A stretch of 64,000 nucleotides of DNA from assembly GCA_963834425.1 (NCBI GenBank), contig CAWIBR010000013.1, positions 496,001 through 560,000 of the forward strand. The letters are read 5' to 3'. Positions 23,800-32,886 of this stretch are shown piece after piece. The position numbers were made by a program, and so were the translations under genes. The notes beneath the pieces were generated by a model. It ran no database searches and was not told where the DNA came from. It saw nothing but the letters and a program-made list of their open reading frames with translations. Source of the DNA: CAVURS01 sp963834425 (GTDB lineage Bacteria > Actinomycetota > Actinomycetes > Actinomycetales > CAVURS01). Position 1 is the stretch's first letter. Every line of letters begins with the position of its first letter.

Positions 23800-24588
23800 G
23801 TGAGCCTCACCCTTCGCCACGTCGCCGCAACGCGGTACGTGCTGCCGTTGCGCGAGGGCGGGTCCCTTCCGGGACTGGTCGAGGCCGACGACCTGGGGAT
23901 GTACGTCGTGAAGTTCCACGGCGCCGGCCAGGGTCCGAAGGTCCTCGTGGCGGAGGTCGTCGTGGGCGAGCTGGCCCGGGCGCTCGGCATGCCGGTGCCC
24001 GAGCTGGTCGTGGTCGACGTCGACCCGCGACTGGCCTCGGCCGAACCCGACCAGGAGGTCCAGGACCTGCTCCGAGCCAGTCCCGGCCTCAACCTCGGCC
24101 TGGACTACCTGCCCGGTTCGTTGGGCTTCGAGCCGGCCGTCGACCGGATCGACCCGGAGCTGGCCGCGCAGATCCTGTGGCTGGATGGGTTGACCGACAA
24201 CGTCGACCGGACCTGGCGCAACCCCAATCTGCTGACCTGGCACCGCCGGCCCTGGTTGATCGACCATGGCGCGGCGCTCTACTGGCAGCACCATTGGGCC
24301 ACCCGTGAGGGTGCGATCACCCGGCCGCTGCGGACGGCCGACGAGCACGTCCTGCTCCGCCGCAGCGCGCCGTTGAAGGTCGTTGACCCGCTCTTCGGCT
24401 CCCTGGTCACCCGCGGCCTGCTGGCCGACATCCTGGCCGCAGTCCCGGACGAGTGGCTGGCGCCCGAGCCGGATGCGCCCGACCTGGCGGCGGTGCGATC
24501 GGCGTACGTCGACCTCTTGGTCGCCCGGCTGGCCGCCCGCGCGTCGTGGCTCGACCCCTTGGAGGCGACCCGTGCCGCAGCCGTATGA
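23800..24588 (+). CDS. HipA-like kinase-domain protein
   Basis: 262 residues from GTG 23800. Kinase-like elements: GMYVVKFHGAGQGPKVLVAE (Lys of the ATP site), a catalytic loop WLDGLTDNVDRTWRNPNLL (D...N spacing as in HipA), and a metal-binding IDHGAALYWQH (DHG in place of DFG). This is the short HipA-family form usually found next to a DUF3037 protein, not the HipA toxin with its HipB partner. The target is unknown; serine kinase activity on a protein is inferred. The next gene overlaps by 17 bp. Confidence 0.8.
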   Translation: MSLTLRHVAATRYVLPLREGGSLPGLVEADDLGMYVVKFHGAGQGPKVLVAEVVVGELARALGMPVPELVVVDVDPRLASAEPDQEVQDLLRASPGLNLGLDYLPGSLGFEPAVDRIDPELAAQILWLDGLTDNVDRTWRNPNLLTWHRRPWLIDHGAALYWQHHWATREGAITRPLRTADEHVLLRRSAPLKVVDPLFGSLVTRGLLADILAAVPDEWLAPEPDAPDLAAVRSAYVDLLVARLAARASWLDPLEATRAAAV

Positions 24589-24982
24589 GTGGGCCGCCCT
24601 GCGCGTGGTCCCACGGGTCGACCGGAGCGAGTTCGTCAACGCTGGGATCGTGCTCTACTGCCAGCAGCTGGACTTCCTGGCCGCCCGGATCGAGCTGTCC
24701 GCCGAGCGGGGTCGCGCCCTGGATCCGGATCTCGACCTGGAGCTGGTCGGTCGTCACCTGGAGGCGATCGTGGCGCTCTGCGCTGGTGAGCTTTCGGCCG
24801 GTCCAAGTGCGAATCGGCCTGCGGGAGAGCGGTTTCGGTGGCTAGTTGCCCCCCGCAGCACGGTCGTGCAGCCCTCGCTCGTGCATCCGGGGCTGACCGA
24901 CGACCCAGCCGCCGAGCTGGACCGGCTCGTCGCTAGGGTGGTGAGCGTGCCCGGTCGTGGATCCCATCGCGAGAGTCACTAG
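24572..24982 (+). CDS. DUF3037 domain protein
   Basis: 136 residues from GTG 24572, overlapping the kinase-like gene by 17 bp. Begins PQPYEWAALRVVPRVDRSEF then VNAGIVLYCQQLDFLAARIE, the DUF3037 signature; the C-terminal part has FRWLVAPRSTVVQPSLVHPG. DUF3037 proteins almost always accompany a HipA-like kinase, so the two probably form a functional unit, perhaps kinase and regulator or substrate. No biochemical role is known to me. Confidence 0.82.
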   Translation: MPQPYEWAALRVVPRVDRSEFVNAGIVLYCQQLDFLAARIELSAERGRALDPDLDLELVGRHLEAIVALCAGELSAGPSANRPAGERFRWLVAPRSTVVQPSLVHPGLTDDPAAELDRLVARVVSVPGRGSHRESH

Positions 24983-24988
24983 CGACCG

Positions 24989-26452
24989 ATGCCGGACTAC
25001 GGGCACGACCTGACCTTCGGCTGTTTCCTGCCCCCGGTCGCGGCGGCGGCCGGGCCGGTGCTCGCGCTCGCGCAGGAGGCCGACGAGCGTGGGCTGGACC
25101 TGGTGACGGTGCAGGACCACCCGTACCAACCAGCCTTCCTTGACGCCTGGACGCTGCTGTCGGTCATCGCCGCACAGACCAGCCGGGTGTCGGTCATGCC
25201 CAACGTCGCCAACCTCCCGCTGCGCCCGCCCGCCGTCCTGGCCCGCAGCGCCGCCTCGCTGGACCTGCTCTCCGGCGGCCGGGTCGAGCTCGGGCTGGGG
25301 ACCGGGGCGTTCTGGGATGCGATCGAGGCGATGGGCGGACCGCGGCGTACGCCCGGGGAGGCGGTCGAGGCCCTGGACGAGGCGATCACGATCATCCGCG
25401 CGCTGTGGTCGACCGAGCGCACCCCACGGATCGAGGGGCGGCACTACCGGCTGACCGGCGCCAAACCCGGCCCCGTGCCGGCCCACCCGATCGGCATCTG
25501 GCTCGGTGCGTATCAGCCACGGATGCTCGCGCTGACCGGCCGGGTCGCCGACGGCTGGCTGCCGAGTATGGGCTACGCCCCGCCTGACCGGCTGGCGGCC
25601 ATGAACGCCATGATCGACGAATCGGCCACTGCCGCAGGGCGTTCGCCCGCCGACGTACGCCGGTTCTACAACATCGACGCAAGCACCGACCCGACTGCGG
25701 AGTGGGCCGGCCGGCTGGCCGAGCTCGCGCTCGGTGAGGGCATCAGCGGCTTCATCGTGACGGTGGAGCTGGGCGGCGGGGCCGCGCTCGCGCGGTTCGC
25801 GGAGGAGGTGGCCCCGGCCGTGCGCGAGCTCGTTGCGGCCGGCCGGCGAAGTGCGGGCATCGCTGACGGCGCGGCCGGCGGCGCGGCTGGCGGCGCGGAG
25901 CGTTCCGCGGTCGACGTCGACCCGGAGTGGGACGAGTCGACCCGGCCTCATCTGCCCGAGCAGGAGCACCCGACGTACGGCGATGGCACGCGCCTGGTGG
26001 AGATCCACGATCACCTGCGCGGCGAGCTGGCCCAGGTGCGCGACCTGATCCGCCAGGTGCGCGAAGGGGCCCTCGACGTCGGGGCCGCCCGGTCGGCGAT
26101 CAACCAGATGACCATGCGGCAGAACGCCTGGTCGGTCGGGGCCTACTGCGAGAGCTACTGCCGGGTGGTGACGATCCACCACACGCTGGAGGATCGCCGC
26201 GTCTTCCCCGACTTGCGGGCCTCCGAACCCATGCTGGGACCGGTGCTGGACCGGCTCAGCAGCGAGCACGAGGTGATCCACGGCCTGCTCGAGGCGGTCG
26301 ACGCCTCGCTGGTCGCGATGATCACCGACCCGGCGTCGATGGGTGAGCTCACGCGCAGCGTCGACGTCCTGGCTGATCGCCTGACCTCGCACCTGACCTA
26401 CGAGGAGAGCCAGCTCGTCGGCCCGCTGAACCGCCACGGCATGGGCGCCTAA
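24989..26452 (+). CDS. LLM-class F420/flavin oxidoreductase fused to a hemerythrin-like domain
   Basis: 487 residues. Residues ~1-300 form a luciferase-like TIM barrel (LALAQEADERGLDLVTVQDH, SGGRVELGLGTGAFWDAIEA, PIGIWLGAYQPRMLALTGRV). After an Ala/Gly linker (~300-330) a four-helix domain follows with hemerythrin-like metal ligands: VEIHDHLRGELAQV, VVTIHHTLEDRRVFPDL, SSEHEVIHGLLEAV and SHLTYEESQLVGPL. The barrel probably uses F420H2 or FMN; the di-iron domain may bind oxygen or nitric oxide. A fusion of the two is uncommon in my experience. No frameshift or stop at the junction, so it is a genuine single protein. Confidence 0.88.
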   Translation: MPDYGHDLTFGCFLPPVAAAAGPVLALAQEADERGLDLVTVQDHPYQPAFLDAWTLLSVIAAQTSRVSVMPNVANLPLRPPAVLARSAASLDLLSGGRVELGLGTGAFWDAIEAMGGPRRTPGEAVEALDEAITIIRALWSTERTPRIEGRHYRLTGAKPGPVPAHPIGIWLGAYQPRMLALTGRVADGWLPSMGYAPPDRLAAMNAMIDESATAAGRSPADVRRFYNIDASTDPTAEWAGRLAELALGEGISGFIVTVELGGGAALARFAEEVAPAVRELVAAGRRSAGIADGAAGGAAGGAERSAVDVDPEWDESTRPHLPEQEHPTYGDGTRLVEIHDHLRGELAQVRDLIRQVREGALDVGAARSAINQMTMRQNAWSVGAYCESYCRVVTIHHTLEDRRVFPDLRASEPMLGPVLDRLSSEHEVIHGLLEAVDASLVAMITDPASMGELTRSVDVLADRLTSHLTYEESQLVGPLNRHGMGA

Positions 26453-26489
26453 CCCACGCCCGGTGTGCCCCGACGTACCAACTCTTCGT

Positions 26490-26542
26490 TGGCACGGTGC
26501 GTCTTCGTGCCAATAGGTCTGGCACGGAGACGCACCGTGCCA
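26490..26542. terminator. 23-bp hairpin between convergent genes
   Basis: TGGCACGGTGCGTCTTCGTG+CCA (26490-26512) pairs with 26520-26542 at 22 of 23 positions around the loop ATAGGTC. Located between the convergent LLM-hemerythrin and DyP genes, so a bidirectional terminator is the natural reading; no T run. Each arm is itself partly palindromic (TGGCACG...CGTGCCA). Confidence 0.65.
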
Positions 26543-26572
26543 GTGAAATCCGGGCGGGGCGGGGCGGGAGGG

Positions 26573-27490
26573 TCAGTCGGTCGGCGGCGGGGCGAACTCG
26601 GCGAGGGCCTCGATGCTGGGGACGGCGTAGTAGGCGCCGGTCAACGGCGTCGTGTAGCGGGTCAGCTCGTCGCGGATGCCGTCCTCGGCGCCGGCCATCC
26701 GCAGCAGCATCCGGTGCAGTCGGGCCTGCTCGAAGCTGAACCCGACGAACATCGTGCCGTGGTCGCCGGCCGTGCCGTACGGCGTGTTGCGCCGGAAGAT
26801 GTCGAGCTCTTCGCCCGCGTCATCCTCGATCACGGTGCGGGCGACGTGCGATGTGGCCGGCTTGACGTCGTCGTCGAGCTCGATGCTCTCGGCCTTGGTC
26901 CGGCCCATGGCCAGCTCCTGGGCCCGGACGCCGATCGCCTCCCAGGCGACCCGGTCGTGCGCCCACTGTTGCACGAGGACAACTGTTGATCCCTCGCCCG
27001 GCCGGCCGTCGGGCACGGCCACGATGCTCGGTGCCTCGACCAGCGGCGGGTTCTCGGTGCCGTCCTCGAAACCGGTCAGGTCGCGACTCGAGCCATAGGC
27101 CCAGCCGTCGACCTGAGTCGCCAACCTCGCGGTGCCGGCCAAGGCGTCCAGGGCGGACGTGGCCACGTCGAAGACCAGCCCGATCGATGACCCCGCGACC
27201 CAGAGCCAGGCATCGTGCTGCGTGGCCGGCATGGTGAAGCCCTCGACGCCCTCGATCGGCTGGTCGAACCCGTGCACCCCGGGCACCGCCAGCGCTGGTG
27301 CCGCCTCGGCCCAGAGCGACGGCCGTAGGGCGACGACCAGGTTGACCCCGCCGACGGTGCTCCGCGGCTCCTCGAGCGCAGCCAGAGCCCGCACGAGCTG
27401 ATCGGCCGAGACACCGGCCTCGGCGTCCAGCTCGAGGTAGGAGTGCGCCGGCGTCCCCAGCGCGAAGATGCCCATCTGCGGCGTACCCAT
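26573..27490 (-). CDS. Dyp-type heme peroxidase
   Basis: 305 residues. Dye-decolorising peroxidase with the distal GxxDG motif in SRDLTGFEDGTENPPLVEAP (catalytic Asp) and the proximal heme His in PATSHVARTVI; the distal Arg/Asn region is VGFSFEQARLHRMLLRM. No Tat signal is visible, so this is a cytoplasmic or encapsulated type; no encapsulin gene is next to it. The start at ATG 27490 (GTPQMGIFALGTPAHSYLE) matches the family N-terminus. Confidence 0.92.
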   Translation of the reverse strand: MGTPQMGIFALGTPAHSYLELDAEAGVSADQLVRALAALEEPRSTVGGVNLVVALRPSLWAEAAPALAVPGVHGFDQPIEGVEGFTMPATQHDAWLWVAGSSIGLVFDVATSALDALAGTARLATQVDGWAYGSSRDLTGFEDGTENPPLVEAPSIVAVPDGRPGEGSTVVLVQQWAHDRVAWEAIGVRAQELAMGRTKAESIELDDDVKPATSHVARTVIEDDAGEELDIFRRNTPYGTAGDHGTMFVGFSFEQARLHRMLLRMAGAEDGIRDELTRYTTPLTGAYYAVPSIEALAEFAPPPTD

Positions 27491-27567
27491 GCCGCGGATT
27501 GTGCCGGATCGATGAGTCCAGAGGTCAACCGACGCGGTCTCGGTCGACGGTCCGGAGGGCCACTGGC

Positions 27568-28083
27568 CTAGTCGACGGCGATCTTCAGCGTGCGGCAGTC
27601 GTTGCCCGGCTTCGGGTCGCGATCGCCACTGAGATTGCTGGTGCAGACCCGTACGACAACGTCCCCGGTGCCCGTCACGTTGCCGGTCAGGACGAGGGCC
27701 GAGCCGTTCTGGTGGGCCTTGACGAAGCCGGGTTCGCAGGAGTTGCCGTCAGCGTTGATCAACGCGCCCCCGGGGAGGACGCAGCCGACCCGGGTGGTGT
27801 TCGCATCGCGATCGATCCCGTTGATCGAGCGCAGGTCGATGGACAGGTCGGCCGGGCCCGGACCGTTGTCGCGAGCGGAGAAGACCAGCGTCACCGAGTC
27901 GCCGGCTTCGGCGAAGTGCACGCCACCGGCGACGTACGCGCGGGAGACGGCCAGGTCCGGTCCGTGTGAACCACTCGCGGTCCCGGCGGCGAGGGCGAGG
28001 GGGCTTGCCGGCACGACCAGGAGGCCGACCAGCATGGTGGAGGCAGACACGGCAAGAGCGGTACGACGGCGCGGTTTTCGCAT
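27568..28083 (-). CDS. Secreted beta-sandwich (DUF11/CARDB-like) protein
   Basis: 171 residues from ATG 28083 (GAAGGGAAC upstream). Sec signal: basic MRKPRRRTALAVSAS, hydrophobic TMLVGLLVVPASPLALAAG, likely cleaved after Ala near residue 34. The mature part resembles DUF11/CARDB beta-sandwich domains: GPDLAVSRAYVAGGVHFAEA, GDSVTLVFSARDNGPGPADL, DVVVRVCTSNLSGDRDPKPG. Three cysteines. Exact function unknown; extracellular adhesion or structural role is a guess. Confidence 0.72.
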   Translation of the reverse strand: MRKPRRRTALAVSASTMLVGLLVVPASPLALAAGTASGSHGPDLAVSRAYVAGGVHFAEAGDSVTLVFSARDNGPGPADLSIDLRSINGIDRDANTTRVGCVLPGGALINADGNSCEPGFVKAHQNGSALVLTGNVTGTGDVVVRVCTSNLSGDRDPKPGNDCRTLKIAVD

Positions 28084-28184
28084 GACAGGTTCCCTTCGCA
28101 ACGGCCCCTGCTGGGCGGAACGTACTGCTGGCCGGACCGGCCTCGCAGCGGAGTCGCCGAAGTGGTGGTAGCGGTGACGCAGGG

Positions 28185-29370
28185 TCAGGAGGAGGTGAGT
28201 TGGCCCGCGGGCAGGGCCACCTCGAATCGGCAGCCGCCAGGGACGTTGGCCACGTCGATCGTGCCGTGGTGCGCCGCTACCACTCCCTGGGCGATCGCCA
28301 GCCCCAGGCCGGCGCCGCCGTCGTCCGGTGTCCGGTCAGCCGCGCCCCGCCAGCCCACCTCGAACAACCGGGGCAGGTCCGGCTCGGCGATGCCCCCGCA
28401 GCCGTCGACGACCGCGACCCGGACCTGGCCGTCCGGCCGGCGGTCGGCGACCAGCCGAACCGTCCCGCCCTCCGGGGTGTGTCGGACCGCGTTGGCCAGC
28501 AGGTTGGTCAGGGCACGGGACAGCTCGTCCGAGTCCCCGGTGACGCGCAGCCGGTCGTCGGCAGGGGAGTCGACGACGATCGCGATCTGCCGGGAGTGAG
28601 CCAGGTCGGCCAGCAGGCCCGACACGTCGTCGGCCAGCTCGGCGATGCTGACCGACATGATCCGGCGCGGGGGAGAGCCGGCCGTGAGCCGGGAGAGCTC
28701 GAAGAGGTCGTCGACCAGGCCGGTCATCCGCTCCACCGAGACGCGCATCCGGGCCAGGGCGGCCTGCGGGTCGGCGATCACGCCGTCCTCCAGCCCCTCG
28801 GCCAGGGCCCGCAGGCCGGCCAGGGGTGTGCGCAGGTCGTGGGACATGAAGGCGACCAACTCGCGGCGGCTGGCCTCGAGCGACTGCTCGCGCCGCCGGG
28901 ACTCATCGAGCCGATCGCGGGTCACGGCCAGCTCCTCGGACAGCCGCTGCAGCTCGGCCGGGACCGGGCTCGCCGCGCCGCGAACTGGCCGGGCCGGCGT
29001 CACGTCTCTCGGGGACTCGCCGCCGACCGCGTCGTCGTAGCTGGCCCCCAGCTCGCGCAGCTCCAGCCCGATGGCCCGGGAGCCGGCCGCGATCCGCCGG
29101 CCGAGGAAGGCCGACAGCAGCCCGGCGAGTACGGCGGAGCAGAGCACCGTGATCAGGGCCGTCCGAGAGTCGTGCCGGGACAGGAACATCGCGTGCACGC
29201 TGGCCAGCAGGGCCAGGGCAACGCCCAGCACCGGGGTCAGCGAGGCGATCAGCAGCGACAGGGCGACCGAGCGCCCGCGGACCAGGCGCAGGCCGACCGC
29301 GCCGAGGATGCCGGCCACGACCGACGCAGGCGACGGAGAGGATGACCAGCGAGGTCAGGTCGCCGCTCAC
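28185..29370 (-). CDS. Sensor histidine kinase (one frameshift near its start)
   Basis: Two N-terminal membrane segments (SVALSLLIASLTPVLGVALA, ALITVLCSAVLAGLLSAFLG), a short cytoplasmic linker, HisKA with FMSHDLRTPLAGLRALAEGL (phospho-His), then HATPase_c: N-box LTNLLANAVRHTPEGGTV, G1 VVDGCGGI, G2 DDGGAGLGLAIAQG. The upstream frame DLTSLVILSVAC looks like the real N-terminus, putting the start at GTG 29370, overlapping the regulator stop as GTGA, with one extra G near 29318. Pairs with the response regulator. No large extracellular sensor, so the signal is probably membrane-borne. Confidence 0.85.
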
Positions 29371-30141
29371 CTCGAAGCCTCGGCCGGATCGGCTCGGCGT
29401 CCGCGCCGGCGTGCCTCGGCGCTCGGCGGTCGGCGTCGGCGGCGGCGTCGTCGGGTCGGCGAACCGGTAGCCGACGCCGCGCACGGTCAGCACCAGCTGA
29501 GGGTCCGAGGGGTCGGCCTCGACCTTCTCGCGCAACCGGCGCACGTGCACCATGACCGTCGAGTCGTCGCCGAAGTCCCAGCCCCAGACCCGGCGCAGCA
29601 GGTCGCGGCGTCCGTAGGCCTGGCCCGGGTGCGCGACCAGGAACGCCAGCAGGTCGAACTCGCGCGGGGTCAGGTTCACCGTCTGTCCATCGACCGAGGC
29701 CACCCGGGCCGCCGTGTCGACGGTCAGTCGACCGTGGACGAGCTTGCGCGGCAACAGGTTTCGCTCGCGCAGCTGCTCGTCCCGCCGCAACAGCCCCTGG
29801 ATACGGAGCACCAGCTCGCGCGGGCTGAACGGCTTGACCAGGTAGTCGTCGGCGCCGAACTCCAGGCCGACCACGCGGTCCTCTTCGTCGCCACGAGCGG
29901 AGAGCACGACGACCGGAGTGGCGTCGGCGTCGGCCCGCATCCGGCGCAGCAGCTCCAGTCCCGGCAGACCGGGCAGCATGAGGTCCAGGACGACCAGGTC
30001 AGGGCGCCACTGCTGCCACACGCTGAGGGCTTCCAGGCCGTCGGCGACGACTCGGGGCTCGAGACCGGCCTTGAGCAGGTAGGCCTCGACGACGCCGGAG
30101 ACGGTGCGGTCGTCCTCGACGACGAGCACGCGGGCGGTCAC
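29367..30141 (-). CDS. OmpR/PhoB-type response regulator (one frameshift in C-terminal tail)
   Basis: Receiver domain (~1-120): acidic pocket VLVVEDDRTV, phospho-acceptor Asp in DLVVLDLMLPGLPGLEL, Lys in ADDYLVKPFSPRELVLRI. Winged-helix output (~135-230): VNLTPREFDLLAFLVAHPGQ, VWGWDFGDDSTVMVHVRRLR, VLTVRGVGYRF. As written, the frame has no stop where expected and runs into the kinase; removing one base in the Pro/Thr-rich tail brings in a TGA at 29367 overlapping the kinase start. Operon regulator-kinase. Confidence 0.85.
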
Positions 30142-30212
30142 GCCACCGAGCCTAGGCCGCGCCGCCGCACGGGCGATGGCCGAGCCGCCCGCCGTCAGGG
30201 AGCCGTAAGGCC

Positions 30213-30288
30213 GCCAACTCGGCGGGCCGAACTGGCCTTCGCCGGCCCGCCGGCCGCCTGAGCTGGCACTTCGGCCCGCCGAGTTGGC
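30213..30288. terminator. 19-bp perfect hairpin upstream of the response regulator
   Basis: GCCAACTCGGCGGGCCGAA (30213-30231) and its exact reverse complement (30270-30288) enclose 38 nt. It separates the glycosyltransferase (minus, ends 30332) from the response regulator start (30141). No T run. Confidence 0.55.
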
Positions 30289-30331
30289 AGGGCAGCAGGC
30301 AGCAGCGAGGCCACGGCAGCGGCGGCCGGGG

Positions 30332-31451
30332 TCAGCCGGCGAGGGCGGTCACCAGCGCGAGGACCTCATCGGGTCCCGGCAGGCTCTCGATCTGGGCCCG
30401 GATCTTGCTGGCCGCCAGCTCGAAGCTCAGGTCTGCGAGCAGCTCCCCGACCGCGCGCTCGATCGCCTCCGGCTGCAGCTGCTCGTCGCGCAACCGCAGG
30501 CCGGCACCGATGCCGGCCGTGACCGAGGCGACGTCCTGTTGGCGCTGGTCGTGTCGGGGCACCACCAGGTGGGGCAGGGCGTGCAGCAGGGCGCCGAGCA
30601 GTCCGCCCGCGCCGCCCTGCGAGACGACGAGGTCGACGTGCGGCAGCGCCAGCGACTGCGGCAGATAGGGCAGCGCCCGCACGTTGTCCGGGAGGTCGCC
30701 GACGGCGGCTGACCTCGTGCGGACCCGTGGTCAGGACGACCGAGCCGACAACCGGCGCGATCGACCGCGCGAGCAGGCCGAGGAGCTCCGGCGTACTGAA
30801 GGCCGGATCGGCTCCGAGCGTGACGTACGCCGCGGGGTGGGCCAGCCGGGTCAGCCACGAGGGCGTCGGCTGCGGCGGCCCGTCGAACGGGCACCGCGCG
30901 CACCGGTCACGACCCCCTCGACGCCGCGCAGGCCGCCGAGCTGGTACGGCGGAGGGCAGGCGTCGAGGTAGAGCTGGCCGGTCGTCCGAGCCGGCCCGGC
31001 GTCCGGACCGGCCTGGGCTCGCCAGAGAGGAGTCAGCCGGGCGATCGCCTCGGCCCGCTCGAACGGGGAGCGGGCCGGCGTGGCCCAGGACTGCGTCGAC
31101 GCAGGGGATGCCGCGCTGGGCGGCGACCAGCACCGCGGCGTACTCGCCCTCCTCGTGGACCACGACGTCCGGCCGCCACTCGGTGACCAGTCGGTCGAGG
31201 TCGCTCGCCACGGCGGCCGGCCAGACGTCGGTCAGCAGTCGGCCGGGACCGATGCCGTCGCTGCGCGCGAGCAGGGTGCGCACGAGCGGTCCGATCGGGC
31301 GGGCCGGCAGGCCGCAGGTGATCGCCCACGGCACCAGGTCCGGTGCGGTGGCCAGGCAGACCTCGTGGCCGGCGCCCTTCGCGGCCAGGGCCAGCGGGAC
31401 CAACGGGTGCAGGTGTCCGACGGCGGGGAAGGCGGTGAACAGGATGCGCAT
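30332..31451 (-). CDS. GT1 family glycosyltransferase, MGT/erythromycin-type (several frameshifts)
   Basis: Starts ATG 31451 behind GGAGGTGGG with MRILFTAFPAVGHLHPLVPL and ALAAKGAGHEVCLATAPDLV; the middle, in another frame, has WATPARSPFERAEAIARLTP; then HPAAYVTLGADPAFSTPELL, and the C-terminal donor-binding segment PHVDLVVSQGGAGGLLGALL with HALPHLVVPRHDQRQQ in a third frame. Breaks near 31095, 30895 and 30710 (extra C, extra CG, extra base) account for a length one above a multiple of three; repaired length about 371 residues. An antibiotic-type UDP/TDP-sugar glycosyltransferase by fold; no biosynthetic cluster is adjacent. Confidence 0.8.
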
Positions 31452-31691
31452 GTCCCACCTCCGCCGGTTTGGCCGGATGTCTGATGATTGCGGACAGTAG
31501 CCGCACGCTCACACTAGTCGGCTCGCGAGCGGGTGGCTCGCACCTAGTCCTCGTCGTCGCGGGGGAGCGCGGCCGGACGGGTGACGAGGGATCGCGCGAA
31601 CGGCGCAATCGAGTCACTCATGGGGCCTAATCCAGGCGTTTGCGGTGCGCTGCGCCTCATCCCGTGCGCGGCCCGGACCGATGCACTGGCC

Positions 31692-32763
31692 ATGGAACTG
31701 CGCTCCGGTCTCGAACCCCGTGACCCCGCCGCCGCCGCGCGAACGGCCGGTCTGCTCACCCTGCTCGGTGCCGGCGTGAGCCTGTTCTTCGCGGTCGTCC
31801 AGCCGCCGTCGGCCGACCTGACCGGCCGGCTCGCCGCGCTGCTGGTGCCGGCTGCTCTCGCTGGCCGCGAGCCTGGCCTTCCGTCGGGCGACCGCGAGCT
31901 GGCCGCGGCTGGTCTGGGTGCTGCCGCCGCTGATGGGCGTGGCCGCCGTCGTCGCCCTGGACCTGATGACCAAGGACGCCTCGGCCGCCGGGCAGGTCTT
32001 CCTCTGCCTGCCCGGTCCTGTACGCCGCGGCCCAGCTGCGGTGGCTGGGCGCCGCGCATCGCGGCGCTCGCGGCCGTCGGCGGTGACGCGCTCGTGGTCT
32101 TCGGCCTGGAACCGCTCTCCAAGGCCAGCGCCGACTTCGGCTACGTCGCGGCCACCTGCCTGACGATGACCTTCGTCCTGGTCCGGGCCCGCAACCACCA
32201 GGAATCGCTGGTCGCCCAGCTGCGTCGGGCCGCCGCAATCGACCCGCTCACCGGGTCTGGTCACCCGGCGGGTGCTCGACGAGGCCGCCCAGTCCGCGCT
32301 CTCCGGCGCCGGCCAGGACGACGGCACGGCGCTGATCCTGATCGACCTGGACCGGTTCAAGAGCATCAACGACACCTACGGGCACCCGGTCGGCGACGCC
32401 GTCCTGGTCCACGTCTCGCAGGTGCTGGCCCGGCAGACCCGCTCGGACACGGTGGTCTGCCGGATGGGCGGCGACGAGATCGCCGTGCTGCTGCCGGGGT
32501 GCTCCAACGAGAACGCGTTCCGGCGGGCCCAGGACCTGCTCGACGCGGTGCACGCGCACCCGTTCCAGCTCGACGACGGGACGCTGATCGCGATCTCGGT
32601 GAGCATCGGCGTGGCCCAGGTGCCGGCGCACGCGGAGGCGCTCCACCGGCTCTACACCGTCGCCGACCAGGCGCTCTACGAAGCCAAGCGCACCGGCCGA
32701 GGCCGGATCAGCGCGCCGCCGCGGCACGACGACAGCACCCAAGAGGCGCAGCTCGCCGACTGA
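31692..32763 (+). CDS. GGDEF-domain diguanylate cyclase with membrane N-terminus (four frameshifts)
   Basis: N-terminal hydrophobic segments (GLLTLLGAGVSLFFAVVQPP, PPLMGVAAVVALDLM, ALAAVGGDALVVFGLE) followed by a GGDEF domain: ALILIDLDRFKSINDTYGHP, active-site RMGGDEIAVLLPG (GGDEI variant, normally active), ISVSIGVAQVPAHAEALHRL, ADQALYEAKRTGRGRIS. No inhibitory RxxD five residues before GGDEI is obvious. Four single-base insertions (about 31855, 32008, 32056, 32262) restore one frame of ~355 residues. Makes c-di-GMP. ATG 31620 is an alternative start. Confidence 0.8.
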
Positions 32764-32777
32764 CCCCGCCGTGGTCC

Positions 32778-32860
32778 TGGCCGTCGAAACCGGGTTTGGC
32801 CGTCGAAACCGGGTCCTGACCCCGGATCCAGGCGCGGGTAACCCGGTTTCGACGGCCAAA
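32778..32860. terminator. 20-bp hairpin with an extra direct copy
   Basis: TTTGGCCGTCGAAACCGGGT (32795-32814) pairs perfectly with 32841-32860 around a 26-nt loop. A further direct copy of 18 of these bases lies at 32778-32795. Between the diguanylate cyclase and codA; probably a terminator, but the repeated arm is unusual and a degenerate copy recurs at 41652. Confidence 0.6.
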
Positions 32861-32886
32861 GCAGCGCGGGTGACATCCTGGGGGCC

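Noticed and set aside
31452..31691. Operator TGTC-N11-GACA and other half-palindromes between the GT1 and GGDEF genes
   Set aside because: The half-sites are only four bases long and easily arise by chance; too weak to annotate.
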